Shown here: in pieces, positions 10,301 through 23,016 of the stretch | Layout of the letters: each line of letters starts with the position of its first letter | Position numbering within the stretch: position 1 is the first letter of the stretch | DNA from: Kondoa malvinella | Lineage: Eukaryota; Basidiomycota; Agaricostilbomycetes; Agaricostilbales; Kondoaceae | Direction of reading: 5' to 3' | Length of the DNA stretch: 64,000 bases | NCBI GenBank assembly: GCA_039545315.1 | Contig: BCIM01000012.1 | Coordinates: 60,811-124,810 of the forward strand | The notes under the pieces: generated by a model | Databases searched by the model: none | Seen by the model: only the letters and a program-made list of their open reading frames with translations | What the model was told of the DNA's origin: nothing | Program-made: the position numbers and the translations under genes

Positions 10301-12179
10301 ATCAGGTGAGCTTTCTGGTCATGTAATTCCATGCAGCTTTCATAATCTTCTGGCTTACAGGCTACCAGCGAGATGTCAGACCTGCAAAGCTCTTTGAACG
10401 ATCTTCGCTCTGTCATTGCCAAGGAGGAAGAGAGTATCTTTGCCGACTTCTGCGAGCGCGTTGGCATCGCTGACATCCAAGAATACGAAGACAAACAGCT
10501 GCGACAAGCACAGGAAGAGGGCGAGACTGATCTCAAGTACAAGACACAGATCAGTCGCTTGGAGCACCAGTAGGTAGCAGCCAGTTCATAAATGCGTCGA
10601 CTAAGGCACTTTTAGGACTGCCTTCGAAAAGGAACAGCTGCAAGGCATTGATGACCGGCTCACAGCACTTCAAGCCACTCTAGACAAGCACACTGCCGCG
10701 ATGACTACACTCCAGGGCGAAAAGACTGCTGCCGAGCAAGACCTTATTGCCGTCGAAGAAGAAATCGAAGCGATGCGAGACGAGCTGAAGACGTTGGAAG
10801 ATGAAGCTGCATCCAAAGTCAATGTTACAGAACAGCTGAAGAAGACGAGCAGCAAGTCCAACTCGGCGTTCCAGAAGGCGATGAAGGAGATTTCTGGCTG
10901 GGTGAGTCCTGTGTTGGTACCGCCATCTATTGCTTAAACCTCAAGGCAGAACGATGACATTGAACGCTTCGCATCTGAGCGCTTCTCCATCTTCCGTCGA
11001 TGCAAGCTCGAGGAGATAGATTTGCCTATTACTGCGGGCTCTCTGGAAGATGTTCCGATCGAAGAGGTTTGTAATCTTCATGTCGGCAATGCTCGAGCTC
11101 AGATGTCGAGCAGAATCTGCGAGATGCTATGGCTATGGAAATTGATCAGAACGATGATACTCAGCAAGCTGTCACTGTCAATGATTATGGTATCGAGCTA
11201 GACTTTGCTGAACTCGAAGACGAAGAGACCGAGGTAGGCTGATTTTCTCGAGAAATCCCTAATTGACATGTTGGATTAGGATGATACCGCCGAAATGGAC
11301 GAAAAGTTGCAAGCTGAAGTTACACGCTTGATTGACGAGATCCAGAAGATGTCGCCCAACATGAAGGCTATTGACAAGTGAGCATTCCTAAAGACCTCTG
11401 TGCTTATCGGTCTGAGTCGTCGTCATTGCTTGCAGACTTGACGACGTGGAAGCCAAGCTCGCAGCGACAGACAAAGAGTTTGACACAATCAGGCGAACAA
11501 CAAAGAAGGCCAAAGACACTTTCAATGACTTGCGAAAAAGACGCTGCGATATGTTCAACAAGGCATACACGCACATTTCGGAACGCATCGACGAAGTCTA
11601 CAAGGATCTCACCAAGGGCAAGGCTAGTCCTATGGGCGGTGTGGCTTATCTGAGTTTGGAAGACTCTGAGGTAAGACTGGCTTTGTACATGTCAGTCAGA
11701 ATCTAATAAATCTAATAGGAACCTTATCTGCATGGCATCAAGTACCATGCTATGCCTCCGATGAAGCGTTTCCGAGACATGGATCAATTATCCGGAGGCG
11801 AGAAGACAATGGCCGCGCTGGCTTTGCTGTTTGCTATTCACAGCTATCACCCTTCGCCTTTCTTTGTGCTTGATGAGGTGGACGCTGCTCTGGACAACAC
11901 CAACGTGGGAAGAATCGCAAACTAGTGCGTGTTACCACAGAATCATGATGTCGAATTGCTGACCGTCTTGCGCAGTGTTCGTCGACGCGCAAATCCTGCG
12001 TTTCAATTTGTTGTTATCTCACTCAAGGGAGCTTTCTATGAGAAAGCAAGAGGTCTTGTTGGTATCTGGCGAGATGTACCTGCTGGTAGCTCAAAGACTT
12101 TGACGCTTGATGTGAGTTTCCGCTTGAATTGGCGCGAGTGTACGCTCATTCTGCCATTAAGCTGGACAAGTACGAATGA
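7314..12179 (+). CDS. SMC1: SMC1, cohesin core ATPase
   Basis: This subunit pairs with SMC3 to form the cohesin ring that holds sister chromatids together in the nucleus. Exon 1 (7314-7329) encodes MLDRI; a GC-AG intron (7330-7379) joins it to [10 protein letters not shown], the SMC1 N-terminus. Exon 3 (7460-7521) plus exon 4 gives the Walker A GPNGSGKSNLMDA. Then follow [20 protein letters not shown], a long coiled coil, the hinge (about 9400-9960, with [17 protein letters not shown] and [19 protein letters not shown]), the returning coiled coil, and the C-terminal head. The head has the ABC signature [14 protein letters not shown] (about 11790) and Walker [16 protein letters not shown] (about 11870). 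The last exon reads LDKYE, stop TGA at 12177-12179. The order of domains is complete and no break was noticed. Introns are about 45-55 nt. Confidence 0.95.
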
Positions 12180-12313
12180 GAGATGTTATGGCTGTATTGG
12201 GATCGCGCTTTTACTATTACTTGTAACACTTACGACGCTCCGCGACCTTCGGTGGCTGCCTACATAACAAGAAATTACCGGTTGCTTTCGATCAGTCAAT
12301 AACATTTCTCAAT

Positions 12314-12874
12314 ATGCCTGTACGTCAAGCAAACTCTCAGTAGACCGGCTCTTATCATCGTGACAGCGCCAAAGCAGATCTCGCAGCAGCGCTCCCGCTC
12401 CAAAGCGACAATCGTCTGTACCAGCCCAGCAGCCTCAGCGTCAAGCGAGCGGCGTACCAGCTACTCAGCAAGCTCAAGGAGGCCAGCCTAGTTTCCTCTC
12501 TGGAATTGCCCAGACGGCTGCAGGTGTGGCCGTTGGCTCGACTGTCGGACACGGACTTTCCAGCATGCTGTCAGTGATCTGCGCACTGGTCAAAAGGCTT
12601 GCTCATATGATCCATTCTCTTCCAGCTTTGGTGGAAGCTCTGGAGCACCTCAGCAGGTCGATGCGTCGATGGCCAATGCAGGCTCGACAGAAGGACCTGC
12701 TTGCGGTATCCAAGCAAAGGGTGTGTCCTCTCTCATTTGCAGTGTCCTTCACAAGCTAATTTGTATGTAGACTTTACTCAATGCCTTAACGCCAGCGGCA
12801 ATGACTTCAACGCCTGCTCTTTTTATCTGGATCAGCTAAAAGCTTGTCAGGCAGCAGCGCAGGAGTTCAGATGA
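12314..12874 (+). CDS. MIX17: MIX17/CHCHD2-like twin CX9C mitochondrial protein
   Basis: A small intermembrane-space protein of the CHCHD2/CHCHD10/Mix17 family. Start ATG at 12314-12316 encodes only Met-Pro before intron 1 (gtacgt...gacag). The spliced product opens with an Arg/Ser/Pro/Gln-rich mitochondrial-type segment. It continues with SFLSGIAQTAAGVAVGSTVG, the Gly/Ala-rich helix typical of the family, then FGGSSGAPQQV, and ends with a CHCH fold: CGIQAKDFTQC and CSFYLDQLKAC, both CX9C. Members are imported by the Mia40 disulfide relay and act in respiration and cristae upkeep. Four exons; stop TGA at 12872-12874, about 135 bp beyond the SMC1 start of intergenic space. The first-exon size (two codons) is unusual but is also seen in fungal homologues with short 5' exons. 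Confidence 0.92.
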
Positions 12875-12937
12875 AGAATAGATGAAGAATAGTAATCCGT
12901 AGATTGCAATCATTATCATACATAGCCTCACCGCTCT

Positions 12938-14631
12938 TCACCTCATTCCCATCATCTTGGGCAACAGTTCTGTAAAGAAACCTCTCGCGAAAGACATGTT
13001 GAGATCTGGACGATCACCTCTCCCGAGTCTGAATAACTGGAACCAATATCCGACTGCCAAAGAATCAGCCAGAGCCCATGCTTGAATGAAAATTGCTTTA
13101 CTAGTCGTGAATCCAGCACCAACCACTTTGATCGGTGAGATTGCTTGCAACAGCCCGACGCCCTTGATCCTGTACTTGAGCGCCACAGCTTTTTCATCCT
13201 CTAGACCAGAATCGAGTAGCTTTGAGGGCAACGTCTGCGGTTCCAAACAAGCAGGACGAGCAATGCCAATCAAATCAGCAGCTTGATCTTCTAGCGCATC
13301 GCTCATCCCTCTTCTTGTGCGAAAGCCGCCAGTGACCATGATGATTGGTTTGATGAGAAGCGAAGAGCTGGACAGTTCTGCTTTGCATCGACGCGAGAAA
13401 CTGGAAAAGAAGGCTTCGCGTTTATTGCCTGTGTTGGCTTCTTGTGTGAACGCTGTGCTTAGTCTGAGCTTGAGCAAGACCAGGAATGGAGGACGAGCAT
13501 ACTTGGCTGCTCGTAGCTTCCGCCGCTAACCTCGATCATATCCACTCCGCCATGTTCCGCTATCCAGAGCACTTGCTGCATCGCGTCGTCTTCAGTCAAT
13601 CCACCTTGCTATATACATACTCAGTACATACTGTTAACTGAAGAGAGGAACGTACCACAAAGTCTGAGCAATTAAGCTTGACAGAAACGCAAAAGGTAGA
13701 AGGACAAGTAGCACGTATGATATCAATGATCTGGAACAGCAGGCGAAGGCGATCTTTCGGCGTCGCGCCATACTTGTCTGTTCGACGATTGGTCTGGTAT
13801 AGTCTCAGCGAATGCCATGATTCGGGATTGAAACAGACCATTGGAGACATCATGCTCGCAAGTAGATAGCCATGACTGTGCAAAATTAGCTTGATTCATG
13901 CGGACTACGAACAGGATTGTACCTGCAGTGAATTTGTACACCGTCAAACCCAGCAGTGTGTACTGTCTGGGCAGCCAAAGCGAATTGAGCAGTCACTCGA
14001 TCAAAATCTTCCTCGTCCATCTCTCTTGGAGTACCAAACAGAACACGAGAGAACATCCGACCGATGAAAGTATCACCAGCATTGAGCGGGATCGGACTAG
14101 GCGCGATGGAAGGATTCCAAGGCGATCGACCGTTCCCTCGAGGCGATTGTCGACCGGTATGACATAGCTGAACAAGGCATTTGTTTGATCCATCAGAGCC
14201 TTTGCATGCTTGTGCCCAGCGTGACCATGCCGGATGAGAGCTGTTGCGTGAGTCGATGTAGACATCCCATGGCGTGCCCAGGAAAGAGCTATCCACCTAG
14301 ATTAACTCAGCTTTGGTATGACGTAGGATATACATGGAGAGACTGACTTGGACATTGCCTATAGATGCCTGTGAGCGATATCTTCCTGCTATGGGGATTC
14401 GCTCACCTGTAATCACCAGACCGAAATTCGCTTCCGCCCATTGTCTGTACAGCGTCTGGTGCAGCTCATTGGGCAGACCGTTGCTATAGCGTGCCAGTGA
14501 TTCTGCCATAGCGCTCTGTGTGCATCCTCAGCGCCTACCGATGACCAACAGGTGAAACTCACTTTGACCAGACGATTTGGCAGTTCCAAGCCGCATGGAA
14601 GCTGTATAGCATCTCTAATAGTGATCGCCAT
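12938..14631 (-). CDS. Old Yellow Enzyme-like NADH:flavin oxidoreductase
   Basis: An FMN-dependent TIM-barrel oxidoreductase; the natural substrate is unknown, probably activated alkenes. Spliced text from the ATG at 14629-14631: IQLPCGLELPNRLVK, SAMAESLARYSNGLPN, QLCHTGRQSPRGNGRSPW, GFDGVQIHC then SHGYLLASMMSP joined by an intron to TNRRTDKYGAT, FCVSVKLNCSDF, IEVSGGSYEQP, REAFFSSFSRRC, MVTGGFRTRRGM and DLIGIARPACLEP. These are the FMN phosphate and substrate-binding motifs of the family. The C-terminus has a hydrophobic stretch around FIQAWALADSLAVGYWFQLF before the stop at 12938. About six introns of 45-50 nt all join in frame. It is divergent from the SNF2-family gene, with 149 bp between the start codons, so the two likely share a promoter. 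Confidence 0.88.
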
Positions 14632-14780
14632 AGCTTCTTGAGTGTACACTTGTATTTTGTGCCATCAGACGAGCTCCCCAGATTCGAGGTGTCTTCCGCT
14701 TGTAGCCAATCGCGCGAGCCTTAAAGTACTTTGGATACCCGTGAGCCTTGATATACCGTGGCCCTGCTTGGTATATTCCT

Positions 14781-17700
14781 ATGAAACGGACAGACAAGGA
14801 ATTACAAGTGCTGCAATGGACCAACCTGATTGAGCTCGGAAATCTTTCAAGTCCTGAACATGTCGAAGCGACTGTGCAAGACGAGGACGTGCTGTCGTTG
14901 ACCTATTCGGACGAATTGCCTTGGTCTGCTGTCAACAAGGACCTATCTGTCTTGCTGAGGTCGCGAAGGATCCGCATCCAACGAGTCAGCAACGACGCCG
15001 GTCATGCCTATATCGTCTACATGATCCCTCAAGATCTGCCTGGCTTCGAAAGTGAAGTCCTGCCAAGCGCGAAGATACTCAACTCCTCTGGCAAAGCCGT
15101 TGCTCTTGCTTTGAAACACTTGCTCTCTTCCCTTCACATAGATGGCCAGCCTGTCTCGCATCAAGACCTCTCTATGCACTCCTTGATGGACGCTTGGAAG
15201 TCTGCTATTCAACCTCAGCTTGTCAGAGAAGAGCAGCTTGCTAGATTGCCGCATAGATCTCGATACGTAGCGGACCTCATCCGCGATGTCGAACGCGAGA
15301 CTGGGCAGCTCGAAGAGATGCTCGTGTAAGGACCTGACTACAGTCAGACTAAATATCACTGATCGTCTCCATAGAGTGACACTGATGCAATATCAACGAG
15401 GGACTGTAGCACAAATGATCTATCGCGAAAACCAGGCAGATCAACTACCTGATGTCACGCTTTCGCCTTTTGAGGGCAAAGACGGGAAGGTCTTCTACAT
15501 GAATTCAGCTCAGCGTGTCAGGTCCAAAAGAGCGACTTATAGCGCGCCGCTAGGAGGGATATTAGCAGACTTGCCAGGATCTGGCAAGAGTCTGATCTGT
15601 CTAGGTATACTCTTTCATTCTCTGCTTGATGGGCTTGCTGATGGGAAGTAGCCCTCATGGCCGCTACGAAAGGGATTCATGCCCATCTGCCCACAGATTC
15701 GACACTTGGCCATACTTTGTCCATCTATCTTGAATCTGATCACTCAGACGACCAAGACCGAATCCGCAAGACTCCGGTACCTACTTTGCTAGAATGTTGT
15801 ACCCGCAAAGCAGCTCTGCATTCGGCGCACCTTGCTCGATACAAGACAGAAGAAGACTCGCCGAAAAATCTCGTCATTGATAGTCTGAAGCGAATGCGAT
15901 TATGTTATAACCGGCCAGACGAGAATGAACGCAAGGCTTTCCTTGAATCTATTTCCGATGGCGGTCGTCCTTCTCGGCATGGTGGTGGCTACAAATACCA
16001 CAGCATTAGCGATATCCCTACTACTCGAATCCGGTTGAGCAAGACTAGTCTTTTTGTCGTTCCAGATACCTTGTTGGGCAGCGGAGATGGCGCGGCCGGT
16101 CAATGGGAAGCAGAGCTGAAGAAGCATTTCTGTCGCGTTGGTGGCAGACCAGCGACAGTAGAACAGGAGGAGCATCCCGCCCATATTCGCTACCTTGTCA
16201 TCCGAGGAAGCGATTCAAAGGACCAAGTTCCCAAAGAAGACATCCTGGCGGAATTCGATATAGTCATCATGGCTCAAAGCCGCTTCAGTCACATGAAAGC
16301 AAACTCTCCTCTTCTGCGCATACACTTTGTTCGCCTTGTAGTGGATGAAGGTCATTTCGTCGCCTCTAATAACTCGAACAAATCTCGTCTCGCTGCTCAG
16401 CTCCATGCTCAAGCTCGATGGGTCATCAGCGCTACACCGACGACCAATCTCAATCATACGGACAAGATCTCTGGATCTGATAGGGTGCTGTGGCCGCCAA
16501 CCAGTCAGGGCTACCTTGGGTTGAACGCTGTAGCCGAAAGTGATCTGGGCAAACTGGGAAGGATTGCTGCTTTTTTGCGCATGACACCGTTTTGCGAAGA
16601 CGAGAAAGTGTTCAAAGAGTGTATCACGGAGGGGTTTCTGAATGGTTTCGGTTTTAAAAAGCTAGCAAAGTGCGCTGCTTTCTTTGCTTTCAGCATTGAT
16701 CGATGCCAATCATGTTGTAGGTTCATGAAACAGATTGTCATCCGCAACGATCCGGTCGCAATCAAGGAGCAAATGGATCTACCTCCTCTGGACTATCAGG
16801 TCGTCACCTTGCCCTGGTCTTTGCTTCCGCGGTTATCCATGAATGCATTGCTTGCCATCTTTCTATACAATGCTATATCTTCAGAAGAGGAAGATAAGGA
16901 TTTCCTTTTCGCCCAAAAGAATTCCAAATATCGCGACGAGCTCTTCTTAAACCTTCGGTATGCCTTGCTGACTGCACGGAGCGCAACTGAGCCTTCTGCC
17001 GTAGGGAAGCACACGTGTTTCTCGGTCGAGCTGAATTCCTTGTCTGGGTCGAAGGAGCCAAAGAGGGTCTACAAAAAGAGCTGGACGACATTGATCGGTT
17101 TCGACGAGACGGCATTTCCAGCAAGTATGACGCAAAGAAGGAAATCAAGCTTCGAGAGATAGGCTATCATCTGGACATGGCGTTGTCAAATCCGCAGTGG
17201 ACAGGTAAACTCTTGCATCACGGTACAGCTTTCACGTCTGACGAAAAGGGCACCCGACAGCGGCGGTCAAGTCTCAGGATATTCCCCTCCTGATTTTCGA
17301 CGCACCTGGATACATCCACCATCTTTGGTCTATTGGGAACCTTGCAGGACAAGATTTTCATGAACCAGAAAGCAATCAGCCGATGTTGATCTTTGCAGAC
17401 ACGGTCGGTCGACTAAGATATGAGGTCAAAGCCATGCGTCAGGATGAAGAAGAAGAGTTGGACGCGCAGGATATCAGGCAGCGTTTAGAAGATCTTGGCG
17501 TGAAGCACGCAAACGACTTCTTGGAAGAGGAGCGGCTCGATCCTATTATCAACGCTCGTTTGCCTTTCGAGATCTCTCGAGGTACCAAATCGGGCAGAAG
17601 TACAAAGGGTAAAGCTGTGATTCCCGATGTGGTCAAGAGAGTCCAGAAGAGGGTTCAAGCCAAGCAGGACCAAGCGCCGCTCTGGGAACTGCCAACATCT

Positions 17701-19033
17701 ATCCTCACCGAAATACGGCCTGCGCGAATCAGTGCGACTGCCTCTTCTCTCATCAATTGGATCATAAACGAGATCAAGTGTGCTCCGCATGATCGCTTCC
17801 TTATATTTGCAGCTTCGCCCTATGCTCGATACGAAATCGGGTGGGCGTTGACTTTGGCTCAGATCAGCTGCTTCCAACGTTCTCCACATCTGCACGCTCT
17901 AGAATACAGCAGATTTCAGGAGGGCGAGAGACAGGTGCTTGTGATGGATCCTGAACAGGTAGGGCAGTCTCTATGTCCCCACTCCCAGCTAATTCCCGGT
18001 GTAGGGCGGTAGAGGCTTGGACTTGCGAGGAGCGAACAGGATCATTATGGTCGAGCCTATTTTCAAGGAAGATCTTGAGCTCCAGGCGATGATGCGCAGC
18101 CATCGTTTAGGTCAGACACGCAAGGTTACCGTGCAAGTCTTGGTGATGAAAGACAGTTTCCATGCCGAATGTAAGTGTTCTACCAGTCAATCGTCGCATC
18201 TCCACATGCTCAACTTTGATGCAGATCTTCCAACACGAGCAGAAATAAGTGCTGCGAGCGGAAATGAGGTCCAATCTTCAGCTTCCGAGGACAAGACTCT
18301 CTTAACAAAACTCAAGCGCTTATCCTTCATACCCGCGGCCGAGGATGAAGATTTAAGCTGCGCGGCAGGCGTCTTTCAGGCTCTGAAGAAGCATGCCTTC
18401 TCACAAAGTTACGACTTGCTCACGTGTCTGACTGGATCGGATCTAGAGGACAACTTTGAGAACCAATTGTATCCGACCGAATTGCGGACAGACGAAGAAA
18501 TAGAAGCAATGCATAGGAGTGAAGAAGCGGCAGCAGCAGAACAAGAAGAGGAAGAAGAAGAGTCTGGCCAAAGCTTCGCCGGATCGATGCGTCGATCTTT
18601 CGTGAAAGAAGAGCCTCTGGACGAGCTGAACCCATCGACACCCGACTACTCTCCTACCATTTCTCGCGATCCATTCGATACACCAACCTGTCGCTCTTCT
18701 TCACCACTTACCGATATCGACGACACAAAAGAAGATGTCGAGCTGGTCGACATAGCTGCAACTTTAATGCACTTTTCAGGTCAATCGTCTGCTGGTGAAT
18801 CGGTACCAGTGAATTCAAGTCGAACTGGAGTTTCGTATGGATTTGGGCTTGGGAAGAAAGCTGGTCGACCGAAGAAGGAGCCAAAGGTAGAAGTGCCGAC
18901 AATCAGCAGCTCAACTTCAAGTGCGCTTTTGGAGTCAGCTAATGTGGAGAAGCGCAAAGCTCCCAGTGTGCTTCACGACAATATGAAGCGGAAGAAGCAA
19001 AAGAAGCAAGTCGCGTTTGCCCACCCGCAGTGA
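14781..19033 (+). CDS. SNF2-family DNA-dependent ATPase/helicase-like protein
   Basis: A nuclear Swi2/Snf2 ATPase, probably for chromatin or repair. Start chosen at the ATG 14781 (MKRTDKEL), in frame with the long first exon. Motifs in order: TLMQYQRGTVAQMI (Q-motif region), GGILADLPGSGKS (motif I), SLFVVPDTLL (Ia), LVVDEGHFV (II, DEGH), RWVISATPTTN (III), RFLIFAAS (IV), VLVMDPEQGGRGLDLRGANR (V) and MMRSHRLGQTRKVTV (VI). All introns seen (about 44-53 nt, for example ending at 15648, 17009 and 18004) restore the frame. Motif I differs from the usual ADxMGLGKT. The C-terminal 270 residues are acidic and Ser-rich, with AGRPKKEPKVEV (AT-hook-like GRPKK) and a basic end KRKKQKKQ. I see no RING finger, unlike Rad5/Rad16. 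Confidence 0.88.
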
Positions 19034-19152
19034 TTCGACCCTCGTTTGGTGCAACTGTACATCTGTAAATGAAAGCTGTGGGTATTGTGATATATTAGCT
19101 GTATGCATGCATGTTTCGTTCGCTCAGAGTCACAGCTTGTCACCCGACGATC

Positions 19153-20445
19153 ATGTCTAGCTTGTTACGATCGCCTCGTATTGCAGGCCAAACGATATCC
19201 AGAAGATGTATATGTCAGGCCAGCGGTATACCCAAGCTACCTCGATACCCTGCATCACGGAATTATGCCACTTCTGCTTCGAAAGGGAGAGGTGTGAAAG
19301 TCGGGCATCTGTTCATCGGCTTAGCTGTTCTAGGTCAGCTGAAGCTGTCTAATACACCGCCCTCATCTCAATGAGCCTCTCTCAGGCATCGGCGCTACTT
19401 CATATGGTCTCTACCTGTTCTACAACTCTTTCGAGACTTGGCCGAAACCTCTTAGAGGAACGCTGCGCAGTGCTCTTCGTGCAAAACAGACTGGCGACTT
19501 ACGCAATTCGGAAAAGTTCTTTCGCAAGGCTTTAACGGATGCCAAAGCTCTGCCAGTAGAGGTGCTTGGTCCAGATCGATTGTTGAAAATATCCGGCATC
19601 GCGATAGCCCTTGGAGGCTTCTTAGAAGATCAAGGGAATGCAGGAGGAGCATATGAAGTGTATGAAGAGGCGTTCGGCGATTTGAGAAACGATCAAGGTT
19701 ATCAAGAGTTTACCGGTCCTCAAAAGATGAGAACGATTGCCTTGGCTCAAAAGTCAGCTGAGATGGCGCAGCTCATAGAAGAACGCTCTCTGATGGCTCA
19801 AGCTGAAGAGAGACTAGGCTGGGCTGTAGCAGAACTGCTCAAATTGGCAAATAAGCCGGCGGAAGCGGACCCTACTTCCACTCCAACAGCGGATAAGGAT
19901 CTAGAACTGCCTTCTTGGATATCAGATGTGGATCTTGGAGCAAGTATGGAGAATTTGGGTCTCTTATACCTGAAGCAGGGTAACTCGGAGTAAGTGTCGA
20001 ACTGCAGACTATTCTGCCCTACTCAGGTCGATCTAGATATGCAAATCCTCTTTTCAATCAAGCGCTTAAGCTTTTGCTTAAAGCACCGTCCCTTTCAGAT
20101 CGCTGTCATGCAGGAACAATAGCCAACAATCTATCTTCTTCCTTCGCTCTACATCCTACAGCAGACAACCTCGAGACCGCCTCACAGTGGGCTTCGAATG
20201 CTTTACATATAACAACGCATGCAATCAAAGACGCAGAAAAGAGTGGCAAAGCAGATGAAGTTATCGAATGCCGACCTTGTCAAGCTGTTGCCGATTTCAA
20301 CTTGGGTCTGATCATGGAGATGCGTGGTGATAAGGAAGGTGCATTGAGTCGCTTCCAAGGTGCGCTGGACAAGAGTCAGAAGATCAAGTTTCTGGAAGGC
20401 GCAAGACAAGCTTTAGCAGCATTGCAGCGCTTGAATGAACCTTGA
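19153..20445 (+). CDS. mitochondrial inner-membrane TPR protein, MGR3-like
   Basis: The product starts with a basic, hydroxylated presequence (MSSLLRSPRIAGQTISRRC...) ending near RNYATSASKG. One membrane helix follows, VGHLFIGLAVLGIGATSYG, completed across an intron, and then YNSFETWPKPLRGTLRSAL. The soluble part has TPR-like helices: AKQTGDLRNSEKFFRKAL, ISGIAIALGGFLEDQGN, AYEVYEEAF, MENLGLLYLKQGNSEYANP and NLGLIMEMRGDKEGALSRFQ. Yeast Mgr3 has this layout and, with Mgr1, feeds substrates to the i-AAA protease Yme1. The assignment rests on layout, not alignment. An upstream in-frame ATG at 19111 is also possible, but 19153 gives the better presequence. Three exons; stop 20443-20445. Confidence 0.65.
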
Positions 20446-20880
20446 ATGGACTGCGGGCGACATACAGCATACCCTGTCAATCTTCTAGCATCTGGCCTCT
20501 ATCCTCGCGCGTTTGATCTCTCTTCCACTTAGTTCTAGCCAGCGCCTCGCATATCCGACCGAAACATTTGCAAAGCTGTTGCCCAGATCCGTCTCGCGTA
20601 CCTTACACCCCAACCGTGGGCATGTGTGGACCAATGCGTCACCGTCGGTCCAGGCCAATACATGGCTTCCGCCTTTCCGCCAAATTTAAAGTTTATCCCT
20701 CCCGATCACCTTTTCCGGCCTCAATACCTTGTTTGTTATTTATCGTATTCTCCTTGATCCACCACTACTGCGAACGCAAAAACGGCCCTGAGCGCCTGCA
20801 TTAACACCTTCTGGATTAAGCTCCATGTGCCGCTCTCTTGGACTCTCTTGACAAGCTTCTTTGTCGCCTCGTGGAACAAA
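20446..20880. promoter_or_regulatory. intergenic, probable promoter of the 20881 gene
   Basis: There is no gene-like frame here. The stretch lies between the TPR gene stop and the ATG at 20881. Pyrimidine-rich runs (about 20465-20530 and 20690-20760) are typical of fungal promoters. I cannot point to a specific binding site. Confidence 0.35.
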
Positions 20881-22435
20881 ATGGCTGCCAGCTCAGAAGC
20901 AGATGTCTTAGAAGCTACTATTCAACGCATTGTGCCAAAGATCGAAGTGGTCTTCACTCGACCGCTTGAGCTTCTCAACAATGGTCGCGCTTCGACCATT
21001 ACGTTTATCGCTTGCTTTGGCGTGTGAGTATCTTTCCGTGCCGACATACTGGTTCTAATTTGCTTTCAACAGTCTTCTTATGTTACAAGCTGCTGTACTA
21101 TGGACCTCTTTGTCAGACAGATCGAAACGCTGGTTCATCAAAAGTGTCTCGAGGCCAAAAGGTAGACCTTCCGCTGTCTTGTATGAAGAATCGTGCTAAT
21201 TGGGATCTGCAGGCTACACCATTCTCTACACTAATCCAATCATGGTGCAGGCTATCTTCCTGATGCTTGCGGTGCTGTGCTGGATGGTACATATGTTTGG
21301 CATGCTGATGTTTGTTCTCCTTTGGCTCGGTGAAGTACGTTAGTAACTGACTCGCAGGCCACCTGTACACGGAACCAAACTGCTACCTCTGGCCTCAATG
21401 ATACTAGCCCTCATGGCATCTAATGCTACCAGAGCAACTTTGCTCATCGGTGTAAGTAATCACTTTGCTTCCAAGTCGAAAAATGCTCAGACGGTTTGTT
21501 AGATACTGGAAATTTGGCGCGCGTACTCTGCTGCCTATGCCATCGAGACGTCATTCTTTCACAACTATGATCGAACCATCTATATCGCGTGCTATGCACC
21601 CATCGTCTTGGCGATTCCATGTGCTATCTTTGGATCGTAGGGTGTATCTCATGCTACATGTCTCATCGCAGCTGATAGTGTTCTTTGTATTTGTAGAGTC
21701 AAGATCGGCATAGCTTCATCGCACCTAGATCAGATGCTCATTCTCCTGCTGCCCGTGCGAGACTCGGGCTTGGCTGGCTCTAGTCTTTCGCTCGAAGCGG
21801 CTACAGAAGATCTGGATCGACTTTTGCAAGCAGTTGTGGACATCCGAATGTGGATCAAATTCATCGCTATAGTCTTCCTGGTCTGGCATATGGCTGTCAA
21901 TATCCTTATCTGCCCACTTCTGCACATAACTCTTTTCAAGCTACGGCGTCTTTTGTCAAAGCCAGTAGACACCATTACTCCCACTAGCACACGAACAGAC
22001 GCTGAAGCCGCGTCAGCTGGTACGCGCCCAGAAGTACTTGCTCAATTGGCCTTCTACCAAGTCGTTAGCGTCTTCAATCTGGCCTATGCGCTCGGCCTGT
22101 TCTTCTTGATCATCCCTTCAATTACCAACAACGAAGAGGTTTGGCCCAAGTTCAACCATTACGGCTTTCCCATCCTCAGTCTTGTCACCACCTTACCTCT
22201 CCTCGTGTTTCAACTTGTCACCTCGTATCGGCAACGCAAAAGAGCAAGGCAACGCAAACCGTTGGCCATTCCGTTCAACGTCGTCTTGACAACTGAGAAT
22301 GCAGTACGGGAAGACGTCGACCTGGATTACGATTATCACAAGGACAAGCGTTACTTGGGAGCAGTTCCGGTTGTGCATGTGTCGTTGGCAAGCGTGCCGG
22401 TCATCTATGAGGAGGACGAAAAGGGGACGCAGTGA
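20881..22435 (+). CDS. multipass membrane protein, unknown (fungal)
   Basis: Start ATG 20881 (MAASSEADVL). Several hydrophobic helices follow across short introns: STITFIACFGV joined to LLMLQAAVLW; NPIMVQAIFLMLAVLCWM; LLPLASMILALMA; IYIACYAPIVLAIPCAIFG; then a soluble loop; IKFIAIVFLVWHMAVNILIC; FYQVVSVFNLAYALGLFFLI; and FPILSLVTTLPLLVFQLV. The tail is basic and then acidic, stop at 22435. Seven or more helices make it resemble the receptor-like integral membrane proteins of basidiomycetes, but I cannot name a family. Around 21355-21450 two frames are plausible: one with NQT/NDT glycosylation-type text that stops, and one with a membrane helix. The exon border there is unsettled, or there is a one-base error. 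Confidence 0.65.
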
Positions 22436-22549
22436 GCATTTGTGACAATGTACAAGGGTTAGAGACGTTGCATAAGGGGTACAAGGTGTACGTACGTATT
22501 CGTTCAGTATGTAATCAATGTAGACGCAGTGTGGATGTCATTCTAAACA

Positions 22550-23016
22550 ATGTCTGCACTCCCTGCCGAGCTCTGGCTTGAGGCCATGTCGTTCCTAGCA
22601 GCCGAATACGACAACAACACAAGTCTATGCAATGGGCAGGGACGCGCGCAAAAAATCCGTCAAGCGCAACATACATGTTCAAGGCTGGACTGGTCGGCTA
22701 CCAAGATTGCGATCAAGCGACCTCTTATCGCTACCTTGTCTCCCGAATCTGCGCATTTGTTTTCTTATGTGTTGACCTGGAATCGGCAAACCCTGGTGTA
22801 GATGAAACATGGCATTTGAATCAAAGCTCTCCACATCATCAACCTCATCGCTTGATGCTATCACAATCCTTCTTACCACCGGCTCACTGCCTATTTCACC
22901 TCTACATACGATGCGGCACTCGACATATCGCAAGACGGAGATGAGGCAGATGCGTTTGTCTGCTCGAACTATACCAACAAGCTGGGTGCGCGGATGTCGT
23001 GCGCGCAACTTGTAGG
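22550..23016 (+). CDS. F-box-like protein, exon structure uncertain
   Basis: The first exon starts at 22550 with SALPAELWLEAMSFLAAEY, which fits the F-box core (LPxELWxxIxxFL), and continues to the donor near 22798 (ACCCTG|gtgtag). A second coding-like stretch around 22870-23008 reads YHRLTAYFTSTYDAALD and ends SCAQL at a gtaggt donor. The link between the two was not settled, and the end may lie further on. F-box proteins bind Skp1 and present substrates to SCF ubiquitin ligase. The following 23017-23270 carries the pyrimidine-rich promoter of the next gene. Confidence 0.4.
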
